64,000 nucleotides of DNA from Holothuria scabra (Eukaryota > Echinodermata > Holothuroidea > Aspidochirotida > Holothuriidae), in the NCBI GenBank assembly GCA_037179385.1, contig CM074190.1, positions 10,251,706 through 10,315,705 of the forward strand, in the 5' to 3' direction. Below the pieces are notes generated by a model. The model was not told where the DNA came from. It made no database searches and saw only the letters and a program-made list of their open reading frames with translations. Below are positions 37,206-48,289 of the stretch, in pieces (the stretch's first letter is position 1; each line of letters starts with the position of its first letter). Position numbers and translations under genes: made by a program.

Positions 37206-39131
37206 CCCTGGTGGCATTCCCATATGGCCCCATATGGGCCCCATATCGACAAACATATGATATGGGGCCCATTTACCTTTTGCACCCAAGACCCATATGG
37301 GACCCATATGGGTCAGCCCAGGAAACCCATCTGATGCATATGGGATAGTGCTGGGACCCATTTAGGCAATTGCCTCATATGGGCCCCAGTACTATCCCAT
37401 ATGGGCATAAGGGCATACCAGGCTGGCCCATATGGGTCTTGGGTGCAAAATAATATGGGACCCATTACAGTGGCGTAGCCACGGGGGGGGGCCTGGGGGG
37501 CCTAGGCCCCCCAGATTTTCCTCAGTCCCCCCCCCCCAGATTTTTTGCGTCCTGATAAAGTAATTGAAAAAAATAAAGTGTTTGAACGGACATAACCTTG
37601 AAGTATTTCCTTCAAAACAGTAAATAAATAAAATGTGTAAAAATTAAAAAAATCATCGTATGGCAATCGTATGAAATCAAGTAATAACTTCAATATGCCT
37701 ACTTTCACTAAATTAGATACCGTTTGTGATCTGCACTGTCGTTTATTGCATTTCACTTAGAAGATGAAACGAAAGTCTCGACGACAAACTTTAATGTGAC
37801 TTTGTTAGGTTAAGACCCTTTCTGCCTTTCGGATGGCTGATTGATTTACTGAAAATAAGGCAATTGTACATTGGAGACCACTCTTACACGACCATTCCTA
37901 TACCTTATCATACACAAAATATGCCGTAAGCAGGTAAGGGTAAGGTACTGCCTTCGGATAATTCTTCCCTTCCGTCGATCCTTAACAAGTAGGCCTAGGC
38001 CTATGTCGTGCCTCACTCCTGCCCATGACAAGTGCCACTGTAGGACAATTTTTTTCGACAAGTCCTCTTTTTACTAGTTGGCACTGGCGTCCGGGGGATT
38101 TGTAAAATGTCCACAAGGTCCTGATTTCATGTGTTTCCCACATGATCCATACTTCTGCTTTGCGGTTCAATTATTTTGAGAGATTTTTTCGTAGTATTTT
38201 AATTTTGACTACGTAATGTACCGATGGACAAATACTGCAGTGCACCATTTTGCACATTGTTTCTTTGGTAGTATGTATGTCTCTTGTAAAATCTCTGCAA
38301 AAACTAAAAACATTTTGATATTTTTCATGCTCCCCAAAAAGGGAAAATCCTAAAACTTAGGCCTATAATCAGTTTAAAGTTTTGCCAAACATAGCACCAT
38401 TTTGCATCTAGGAAATCTAACGCAAAGAAAGTTTCTCAGAGGGGGACACAACTACTTTTGGTTTTCCTGTTAAAGGGTAAGGTACTGCCTTAGATAAGCT
38501 GAAATCCATTCAGATATTGCCGCATTTGCGACTGGGTACATCCAGTTTAAAACACGTGGAAAGTGCCGTTTCCAGCCATCTGGAGGGGTTTTAAAGCCCA
38601 AAATTTTCTTGTACGCTCCTCGCCAACTGATGGTGGCGCTCCGCTTACATTCAAATATTGCCGCATTTGCGATTTACGTCCTTCTGAAGTTTACAATTTT
38701 TCCCAAGGGAAAGGGAGATATCGGTTCCCTTCAGTCTCATCCCCCAGGCCACAGATCAGATGTGCCCAGTTTGGGGGTCCCTAAAAAGTGTATGTATTAC
38801 CATTTTTCATAGATTGATTTTTTATTCTCATTATTTGAGACGTCGCAGACATGAGATTCGTATTTCAAGGCTGGGTACATCCAGCTTAAAACACATGGGA
38901 AGTGCCGTTTCCGGCCATCTGGAGAGGTTTTAAAGCCAAAATTTTTCTTGTACGCTCCGCGCCAACCGATGGTGGCGCTCCGCTTAGATAGTCTTGCCGT
39001 GCCTGACCTTCGGAGGTACCAGCCCCCCCCCCCCACTGGTTACCTAGGCCCCCCAAAAATCCCATCCTGGCTACGCCACTGGACCCATATGGTTTGACGT
39101 ATATGGGGCCCACATGGGAATGCTACCTGGG
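37206..39131. mobile_element. Palindrome-filled TIR element (CCCATATGGG type)
   Basis: It starts CCCTGGTGGCATTCCCATAT; in complement the other end reads CCCAGGTAGCATTCCCATGT. Between the ends are many CCCATATGGGCC-like palindromic units (37215-37470 and 39082-39120). It sits inside copy 2 of the hAT-like element at a run of A residues that is uninterrupted in copy 1. It is itself interrupted by the hAT at 37468-39081. Confidence 0.85.
37468..39081. mobile_element. hAT-like element with CAGTGGCGTAGCCA ends
   Basis: It starts CAGTGGCGTAGCCA and ends TGGCTACGCCACTG. Flanks GACCCATTA and GACCCATA look like an 8-bp duplication with one indel. The subterminal module occurs twice (38557-38650 and 38897-38998). 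Long C/G runs lie at both ends. No transposase recognised. Confidence 0.87.
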
Positions 39132-39216
39132 AAAAGGGCGCCGACAGACGATTTTGGTTCGTCGGGGGGGGGGGGCGGCGTCCAACCCCCTCACCATATA
39201 TGGCAGCTCCGCCACT

Positions 39217-40693
39217 GCTCCGCGGGGTAACGTACTGCATAATCACGGTGCGGTTCTCTGGACGTAATGGATTTCATGCAAAAATATGTTTCACAAAGAT
39301 ATTTTGCCCTTAGTCCCACACACTTTTTTCGTTGCTTCTACACAAGACATCAAAACATCATTCTTTGATAAGTAAAGATCTTTGATAATACTGTACCATA
39401 CTGTGCATGGACCGCATGCCAGCCATACAGACAGGATGGGAAGCGCTAACAACATTTTACGACAGCAGGATTACCCCGCCTACTTTCATCTGCTTTGCAC
39501 TCTCATGCTCTCACTTTACTCCACCTGTCCATTGCACACGTACACGGCCCTATTTCGCGAAAGTTACACAGCGCAAGACGATTGTGCGCGGTATGGTATT
39601 CTTCAAAAATGGCTCACATTCCTTTGTTAGCTGGTTCGTATTATACTCATTCTTCGAAGAATCTGATCAAACGTTATTTAGATCACGTTAAATGTTTATG
39701 ACTTTGTTGATCTTAGTCACTGAAAATCGACAGGTTGACCCCTGACGTGATCGTGCAACCTCTGAGGCTCCGATCCGCTCCGTAAAAATTACAAGTTAGG
39801 CCTAGGCCCTTAGTCTGCAGTAAAGCCTAACGTTAGGCCTAGGCCCTGTAGTTGTAAAGTTACATCACTCCATTACTACGGTAAAGGAGTGTGTAACTTA
39901 TCTGGACACCTTTTCTTATAGCTAGTGTTAGACTAGGCCTAGAAGAACAGGCTTTATGAAGAAGTTGCAATCTGTTAGGCCTAACTTAGGCCTAATTAAT
40001 TATTGGCCTAGGACAAGACAGGTGTAATTATAGATTCCCCCCCCCCCCCCCCCCCCACAACAACTTTTGAAGGTGCATCTAACTTAGACCAGACATCCTC
40101 AAATAGTGGCGCGTGTGCCACTTGTGGCCCACAACATGGTTTGGAATGGCACAAGGAAATACTGATAGAATGTTGCAAAATTCAATTTTTCATAACTTTT
40201 CTGAAAAGAACTGTTCTGTCACAAAAATAGGTGCTGTGAATAAATCTAATACATCCCACAGACTGAGGTCACATACAGAAAAGGATATAGTTTAGGCCTA
40301 ATAACCTCCTATTTGTTCTCACAAGAAAGTAAAATACCCATCAGTTTATGCTGTACATTCATTAGAGTCAGTGCTTTGTTCGTTAGGGGTGAATCGACAA
40401 AAAAAGATAAGTTTGTGAAAAAGTTTGACAAAACAAATTTTGCACCATTTTGCATGTAAGCTCCTTCTGAAGTGCAAAAATTTTCAAAACTTATACCCTC
40501 CCCCAGGACAGCGACCAATGGCGCATTGCATTGATCAGTAACATTTAACAATGTGCTGCTTCAGAAAATTTAATTGAGGAAGCCTGATATAGACAGTGGA
40601 ATGGAAGTCACAGCCACAGGAAGTGAAGGTGCAGTTGAAATCCTGTATACCTTTGTGTCTTATTTTGAGACCTCAAAAGGAAAATTAAAGATG
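39217..40693. other. Unassigned DNA with AGGCCT cluster and poly-C run
   Basis: TAGGCCTA-like palindromes cluster at 39798-40015 (for example TTAGGCCTAGGCCC twice). A poly-C run lies at 40036-40056. No gene recognised. Confidence 0.5.
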
Positions 40694-40850
40694 TACAGTA
40701 CAGCTCACGTATAATTCCCATCGTGTCAACGCTCTGCTTGTTTCTACTTTCCTCTGCGTGTTTACTCTTTCCTATACTTTGTTGTCTTCGTTACTATACT
40801 CAGTGTCTGCGCACCATCAACGCAGACACCGACAGACCTTCCTTACACTT
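40694..40850. repeat. Inverted-repeat end module, left copy
   Basis: It begins with TACAGTACAGCTCACGT (40694-40710), whose perfect complement is at 48273-48289. It also contains GCTCTGCTTGTTTCT and ATACTCAGTGTCTGCGC, both of which recur near the right copy in the same orientation. Confidence 0.65.
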
Positions 40851-41148
40851 GATTTGTTCTCAATGGGGATTATTTGAGTATAAAAACGTAGGATCGCGTA
40901 TAATCCATGACCGTAGGAATTTTTCAGTCGTTTCAAGTAATGCTTCTTGGCCTCGCTTTTGTCAGGCTTTGTGTCAATGTGACGATCTGCTTAATTAAGC
41001 TTGCAGTCTGGTTGATAATATGGTCATATCAACGGAAATATTTACTGTTTGAAGTTCCAAGTTATTTCTACGATAATATATTGCGATAGTAAACGTAATA
41101 ACACCACAAAAATTATAGAAAAAGAAGTGCTGTTCCGTTCCACTTTAC

Positions 41149-41185
41149 ACTCGTCCGCGACGCCGTTGTTGCGTCGCGGACGAGT
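41149..41185. repeat. Perfect 15-bp-stem GC-rich hairpin
   Basis: The left arm ACTCGTCCGCGACGC (41149-41163) pairs perfectly with GCGTCGCGGACGAGT (41171-41185) across a 7-base loop. It contains four CpG in each arm. It lies in a non-coding, CpG-richer region; function unknown. Confidence 0.9.
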
Positions 41186-43793
41186 TGGCAGTTTGGGGAC
41201 ATTTTGGACGAAATGGGTACGAGTAAGACAGAGTACAGAAGTGCTGAAAATTCGAGGCACAAATGAACAATTCAAGTTAACTGAGATAAGTTGGAAGGGA
41301 CGAGTGTTCACCAACACTAGGCCGAGTCTATAGCTCATTCATTTCCTAATCCGATTACACGGAAATGGTAGTCTCTTGCTTTGGATGAATACTTATGGCA
41401 AGAACAAACTTGTTAAGCTAACGTAGTGACAACCGATGGTTTGGAAATCGATTTGAAGACTTGGGTGTTAGTCTACACGGAATAATAACCATTTTTAAGT
41501 AACACAGAAGGGCATCCTTACTCGCATGTGTGTCGAATGCACTGGTGTTTGTATTTTTAAGAAAAGTGTAAAAATGCTATCCCTGTTATCTCATCTCATC
41601 AGTCACGATCCTGGACAAATGGTATTGAGAGAGATATGAATATCAGTAATGTAAACAAGCTGGTGATACGGTGTTTCTGAAGTTCGCTGTTTATTATGAT
41701 TTCACTTTGTAGTTACAACGTACATTATCCCTTTTGTTTTATTTTTGCGAATTTCGATCTACAGTGTGTTGCTTAAAAATTGCCCCATATTTTTTCGTAT
41801 CGGCATTTGAAAAACAGGTACATAAAATGCGGTTTCTTGCCTTGATATGCATTTACTTTAAACAGTTTGCAAACCCGTTCCTTTGTGTAAGGAAGAAAGT
41901 CTTAAGAAAGATCTAAAAGTATACCAAAAATATCTATAATCTACAACGTTCTATCAATTATATAATTGCGTGATATACAAAAAAAAAACCTATCAGGCAA
42001 ATAAAAATTCAAGAAATCGTGGGATCAAGTCTGTTGTCACGAACTATGTGTGAATTGCGCTATATATAGAATACCCCCAAATCCCAACCCTGCTACTCAA
42101 AACATTTAAAGGGCTAACAATATTGCTCAGTTGTAATTTCATTTTCCCGACAACCTTCTTAAAATCTACAGAAAGGCTTACCGTACTATCTTAAAAATTG
42201 CTTATATATCAATTGGTTTGAGAGTTACGGAGTAAACGGACGCCCAAAGTCTACCGAACCCCGATAAACTAAACTTAGCTAATCCTCTCATCCCTAATCA
42301 TGGCCGTGGATCATGGGAGTGCAGCGTCCCCGTTCGTTTTCTGGAAGGGAGGATATCGCCAACCCCCAACCCCGGCAGACTCTTTTTCAAAAATGATGAA
42401 AACAAAAGAATTGCACAGAAAACATTTAGAGATAACCTTTGCCAAAACCAAGGTTTGTAAAGTAAAGAAAGTAAACGGTCTATTGACTGGATATTTGCAC
42501 CCAGGTCCGCACGACCCGCTACAGATGGAGTTGCGCCTTTTATTCCTTCATATACCGGTACCACGAACAGTACTGCAAAAACCCGGCCTAAGTTGTTCAT
42601 AAGCACCAACTTAAAAAAAATTACACAATCGGCATAACGTTATAAAAAAAATTCAGGCGAAATTATGAATGTTAATTTCGGGCCTATCCTAAAAAAAAAA
42701 ATGCAAAGTTCACCGATTGAATGCAGCGTCAGATCATACTACACCTAGTTTACTTGGATTGATGGAATTTTGAAGGCTACTGTATACAACAACCATACTC
42801 GGTTAAAGGGGGTGGGGTAGTCGGTTCTTAGTTACTTACGAATAGCACGGCCGGACCCAGCATATTTTCCCCACATGCCATAACAAAACAAAACTCTTTT
42901 TACTTACCTTTGGTAAAGATAATATATTCCAAACAAAAGTTTTTATATCCAAATTTGAATTGGTTACACCAATTTAAAGCGTCATAAATATGGGCAAACA
43001 TAATTACCAATTTCAGCTTAACAGTGCATTAGCAGATTGATACCAAGGAGAGGCCGTTAAACAATGTAGAACCTTTTCCGTACACGGCGCGGAGTAAAAC
43101 GAAGAAAACTATTAAGAACTATTGAACCTCCATACTTCACAGCGAAGTTTCTACGCGCGTCGCAGGTTTTAGCTGTCCCGTTCTCCCAGGGTTCAAAGAC
43201 ATCAAACATTCCGCATACGTCAATCATACGAGAATGTTCGTGCAGCTGGGTGAATAACCGTGTTTTCTCACATGTTTTCTCTGATGTCCACTGCTGCGTA
43301 GACTGAATGGCGCGACGACCGTCTAGAATCTTTTGTTCTGTCTACAACCTCAGTCACGTAGCCTCCTTTCGTGTGACCTGCCTGACTATGCCCTATATTT
43401 TCTCTGTTAAAGCAGCCTGAGAATGTCCGCGAAACCAAAAGAGGGACGGGGTCTACAAGACCAAACATGAGGTCGGGTTCGCGGGCCAGAAACAAAATCC
43501 CCCTGCCCTTCATACGTTTTCTTTCTCGAGGAAATCGTTTTGCACTTTCAAATCATCATGATACCCGAACATATTCTAAACCAACCAAAACATTTCAATA
43601 CATCTCGCAACTAAAGACACCCTGAAAGCTCTTTCAAGGAACTTATTTTATTAAAGTTGAACCCTCCGACACTTATGTCTGTCTGTGTAACAACCGCCAA
43701 GGCTCAATCACTAAATCAAATCATTTTAAGAAAATCTGAATCCGCGAAATTAACCAGACTCCTACATTTTGGAAATAACTTCCGAAATTTATT
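41186..43793. other. Unassigned CpG-richer DNA
   Basis: No recognisable protein on either strand. Frames at 42298-42609 on both strands are mutual shadows and lack family features. Confidence 0.4.
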
Positions 43794-44114
43794 TTGAGGC
43801 GCGCTTCGCATTTATCACCGAAACTAAAGGAATCCACACCGCCCTTCGTTTTTAAGTTTCTCTACTCACCACATATTAAAACTAAGGCTTTAAAAAGATG
43901 TTTAACTGAATATTGGTGTTTAATTACCGCCCAGCTAACACTTGAAGAGTTATTTCCGAAACCACCGCTAATAGCCTATAAACGGGTACCGAACCGGAGC
44001 GACTCTTTTACAACAGTACAAGGGCTAACTTTGTTTCGGAAACAAACTCAGATCCATTTTGACGACGCAGATCTATCCTTAGTTCAAATTTTGAGTGATT
44101 TATTTTCCGAATAA
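43794..44114 (+). pseudogene. Possible Penelope-like reverse transcriptase C-terminal fragment
   Basis: The frame encodes FKFLYSPHIKTKALKRCLTE, then YWCLI, LTLEELFPKPPLIAYKRVPN. The order 'Y.P....I...I...W.IL......L..LFP.PP..AYRR..NL.D' is the connector after the RT domain in Penelope-like and related elements, ahead of any GIY-YIG endonuclease. The conserved 'NLxDxLVR' continuation is replaced by NRSDSFTTVQ. Upstream RT motifs are not clear. Identification is from memory of the motif, not a search. Confidence 0.5.
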
Positions 44115-47100
44115 CCCAATATTTATGCGTTTGTGGCTTCACCGGTAACCAGTTGGCCGCCTAAAATTAGATCATATGTTACTTGCAGTTTTAGTGTAAA
44201 GCGGGTGGGACATTTTCAGCTTCTCGCTAAAATGCAGTTTGAAAATGCAGTTAAAATTTTAAAAACAGTTATGTAAACAAAGATTTCAAATGTTATTTTC
44301 TCACTTCGCGCTATCGTAACCGGCGCGATTCACGAATGGTTGGGTCAGGTGTCTGAGTACAAATATTGACGGACGCATTCTTCCTATAGCGGTCAACGCG
44401 AAGCTTCACTTCAAAATAGTACGACTACAAGTTTTCATAATGTTATTATAATACCTTTTGGTTGGAGAAGGGAAAACACGCCACTGAGCCACTGAGCCAC
44501 AACTGGAAAGAGGCGGCGGTTTTTGACCGACTTCATACCTGTTTAACTTTCAAGCTCCTCTGGGCCCTACTGAGACAAATAGCTGTCCAATTTCGTTTGA
44601 CATTTTTTGACATTAATGGCTGGTGCACCCCTCCCCCACCCCCTTCCTAGTCTGTACCGCCTTGATAATGATCAATCTACCTACCTAAAGCATCAACTGT
44701 GAACGTCCCGTTATGGGGCAGCCAAATTGTCATGTCAAAGTCTTGACCGCGCGAAAAGCATGAGTCATATATATTCCCATGCACCAACGTAAATGTTCAT
44801 CATGACCCTTGCAGGTGACCTAGTTCTCGGTGCAATATACGGTACGCTGCTATGTTAATATGTAAATGATTGCTTTACTCAATTATGCACGATATATTGT
44901 AAAGTGACATTCAAGGGAGGCCCTTAGGTCACGGCTGAACCATAGAAGGGAAATTCTCGATTCACAGATACGTGAGAATAATTTCATACTCATAGTCAGA
45001 TTGGATCTGGTCGTACTTTACTTTGGAGAAGGGAGAGAGTGTAAGTGTCAGCCATGGTGAATATTGGTAAACTAATTTAAATGGAAGCTGCAATCGGGTG
45101 TAACTTTCCTACAGAGTGCGTGGAGGTACAAAAACGAGGCGGGATATAACTTTTTTCAGCAAGTTTTTTTCTCTCTTTTGGTTTTAAGGGTCACATTTTT
45201 GTTCTTATTTGATTGTGAAGGAATACTTTCCAATCAAATAAGGCTCCAAAAGTTAGCAAGCAAAAATTTCTCAATTGGTGAACAGCATCAAATTCAATAC
45301 TCTTTATCAAACTGAAAGACTTTGCAATCAAAATTTAACCTGTAAATGGGGATTCGCCGCGACGAGCAGTTTTATCGGGAACAGAGCTGCCTCCATTTAT
45401 TGGCGAGCCCATAGCCAGCGCATGCATGGTCGCACTTGCCCTAAAAAATAATTATCATCTTTGCATTTGATTTAAGCTTCCAAAAGTCCGTAAGGCCTAA
45501 AATTTGAAAAGCATAAACTTTCGCATGGAAGCAAAATGTACTTCTCTTTTGAAGTACATATTCTAACGGCGAGTGCAACCGATACAAGAGCAGGGGTATT
45601 GATACACGTCACCGTAACGGGTGACGGTTGGGAGGAAAGGGGCATCCCAAAAAAGACCGAAAATTAAAATGAGATACGTCCGTCAGTCCGCGAGAGGGAA
45701 AATCAGGTTCACGAGATCAAAGGGGTCATGAGGTCGAAATTGTGAAAAGGATCGCAAGACCGAAAATGAGAAAAAATCTATGAGATCGAAAATTATGTGT
45801 AATGACCTGTAGGTTTTTATATTTATCCCTTCCTCATTTAAGTTTCGCGGATCTTAGTTCGTTTTCCGGTCTCTTGGGTTGCTGCAAAAAATGCAGGGCA
45901 CTGTCTAGTCAGGTCACAGTGCGGCGCCTTTATGACTGGAACGCTAGACGCTCGGCCCAAAGTTCTAGACAACCATGGCGTCATACAGTCTGCAGCGGTA
46001 ATATCAAACGTTACCGCGCGCAGTGAAAATGTATTTTACCCAGGTGCACAAAATGTTTACGTACCGTATAATGTGGACCGTGGGAGAACGGGGCTGGCTA
46101 GCATTTATGTTTTGTAAACAAGAGGGACGAGCACTACTTAAACTTGTTGTAGACTTAACCAGCTGTTTTCGTAACTTGTAGGCTGTCGAGTTTATCTCAG
46201 ATAATGACACACGCCGAGACTAATGAGGCTTATTGGTTAAAGCCTAGGATTACTAAGTTGGATATATACCGTTCATACTTTTTTGTGTGGAGTATAATTA
46301 TGATCTTTGCTTCAGGTAAGAACACTTTCCGCAACTTCACTTAATCTGGGGTTGATTTCACGTAGGCCTACGTTTAGCGATCATCGCTAACGCCGAACTC
46401 CATTGCTAAATCTTAAATCGGTCGCACTTTAGCAACCGATTTTCCAAAATGAAAAAATATATTTTCTCATTCCGTTGCGCCCGTAGGTTACAAGGCAACA
46501 GAGGCTTGATTGCCGATATACGGGCAAGTTAGGCCATTAGACCACTTTTATTTTGAAAGAATGATGTTAGGTTCCTAGGTTGGCAGTTTAATAATTAGTA
46601 GATGGGGTGTTAATGATAACACACTAACACGGATGTTTCACGGGATGCAATAGCTAACTTTAACTCATCTAAATACACACACAAATTTGGCCTACTATTC
46701 AAAAGATTCATTAGTCTGTCTAGGTGTGCTTTTATCATCACAATCCTCAAATCGATTTTCTAGTGTGATATTTAACTTCACTTATCCTACCTAAGTACTA
46801 TCAAGCTAAGTCATCCCCTTCTTTTGTGTCCCTTTTTACTGGTATTTTGTCTGGTGTTAAGGAGCATTCAAAGCTGCGGCGTGCTTTTCCGTGTAATCAG
46901 ATTAGAAGAGCTAAACTTACCCGGCTATTGTTGAAAACTGGTCTCCTGCTTTGCCTTCTGGATTAGTTTTCCACCTGTTTATTTGGTCCACCTTGCCCCC
47001 TTTTCTAACCACATTTTTTAACTACCCACTTTATCTGGACGCGGACAAGTCACATTTGGGACGAAATACTGCTGAATTTTAGTTAACATTTTACTGAAAC

Positions 47101-47324
47101 GGATTCTTTTAAATTTCATAATTTAAAACCAAAGAATTTTGTTAAACCCCGCGACTTTGAAAATGAAACACAGGAAACCGCAGCAATCGCATCATAACAA
47201 ACAAAAGCAGAAATTTCACGTTAACTGACATGAAAAGAGAACAAGGAAAATTATTACGGCAGCATGTGCATGAAGGAGATATAAATAGTTTGTTTGATTC
47301 CATGTATGTGTTTAACCGGGGCTA
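44115..47324. other. Unassigned CpG-richer DNA
   Basis: Non-coding by eye. At 45650-45795 a degenerate short repeat (ATGAGATCGAAAAT, GACCGAAAATGAGA variants) is present. A frame at 45802-46117 has no recognised domain. Confidence 0.4.
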
Positions 47325-47490
47325 TGTCATTGTTCCCAAGGTTCGCTGATCCCGTGGCTCAATGTTTCCTAATTTTGGGAACATCCGCACTTCTGGGAAC
47401 ATCGAACCCCGGGAATAACGAAACTAGGGAACAATGACAAATCATCAAGATGTACAAAGGCGGGGAACATTGAACCCCGGGAACATCGGG
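47325..47490. repeat. Inverted and direct repeats with CCCCGGG core
   Basis: TGTCATTGTTCCC (47325-47337) is perfectly inverted at 47427-47439. Overlapping this, GGGAACATYGAACCCCGGGA occurs at 47395 and again at 47462, differing at one base. It may be a small foldback element of about 115 bp. Confidence 0.75.
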
Positions 47491-48119
47491 TTGATCCCGT
47501 GTGACCAAGTGTTATCTTTGCACCTTACGTGCCAGTACTTAACATGGAACAAGTTATATGGGGTTTGAGGCCTAATTTTCTAACCAATTTGTTTTCTTCC
47601 AGCCGGTCACAGCCATGTTTGCTTGTTGCGGCACACTCGTTTTCAATAAAATGCTGCGCACAAAGCAAAGGTTGTATCACTATTTTTAAAATAAATTAAT
47701 GACATGATAGATTGTCTAAACCTTACGTGAGGTCGTTAACATTTTAAACATTTTTTTCTCGTAGGCGTGATGATTTTTTGAGCGTCGTGACTGTGGTGTT
47801 TGAACATCGCGGTCCCCTTAATATTTTTATTTGAACGTTGACCGCCGAAATGATTCAAAGGCACGAAATCCCCGCCGTAACATTTACCGCACAGGACGTT
47901 TAACAATTTCGGGATTGCATAAGTTCCCGGTCTACGGTACGATTCCCCCGTTCATTTGTACCAAATCACAACATAGGCTGCTTCTACTGTAACCCTTCCA
48001 GCGCTAACACAGCAATTCTAGCAGGCTGTCTGTTCGTGAATTACTTTCATATTCTTTCAAAACGACTGGGAAAGAGTGAGCAAACCTATACAGATCGATA
48101 TTCTGACTATTGTGCAAAC
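47491..48119. other. Unassigned DNA
   Basis: No gene or repeat boundary recognised. Confidence 0.35.
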
Positions 48120-48289
48120 ACAATGAGGTTTATCTGCGCAGAGGAACGTTGGGGATTATACTCAGTGTCTACTCAGTGTCTGCGCGGCATTTTTGTATCT
48201 TCGTGATTCAACTTTGCTCTGCTTGTTTCTGCCTTTCTCTGCTTTGCTCTGCGCGTAGACATGTCCAATTGAACGTGAGCTGTACTGTA
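48120..48289. repeat. Inverted-repeat end module, right copy
   Basis: It ends with ACGTGAGCTGTACTGTA (48273-48289), the perfect complement of the left module's first 17 bases. It includes ATACTCAGTGTCT and GCTCTGCTTGTTTCTGCC in the same orientation as in the left module. Confidence 0.65.

Larger units (their letters stand above)
35394..39216. mobile_element. hAT-like element (CAGTGGCGGAGC family), copy 2, inverted, with nested insertions
   Basis: The left end TGGTGGCGGAGCTAGGGATT matches the right end of copy 1 in complement, and ATATGGCAGCTCCGCCACT closes it. The interior from 36060 to 36800 is the reverse complement of 30720-31440. The likely duplication GCTCCACG/GCTCCGCG differs by one CpG-type transition. 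It is enlarged by the palindrome-filled element 37206-39131. Confidence 0.86.

Noticed and set aside
42298..42609. Frames of about 100 residues on both strands
   Set aside because: They overlap each other, show no domain and have no splice or homology support.
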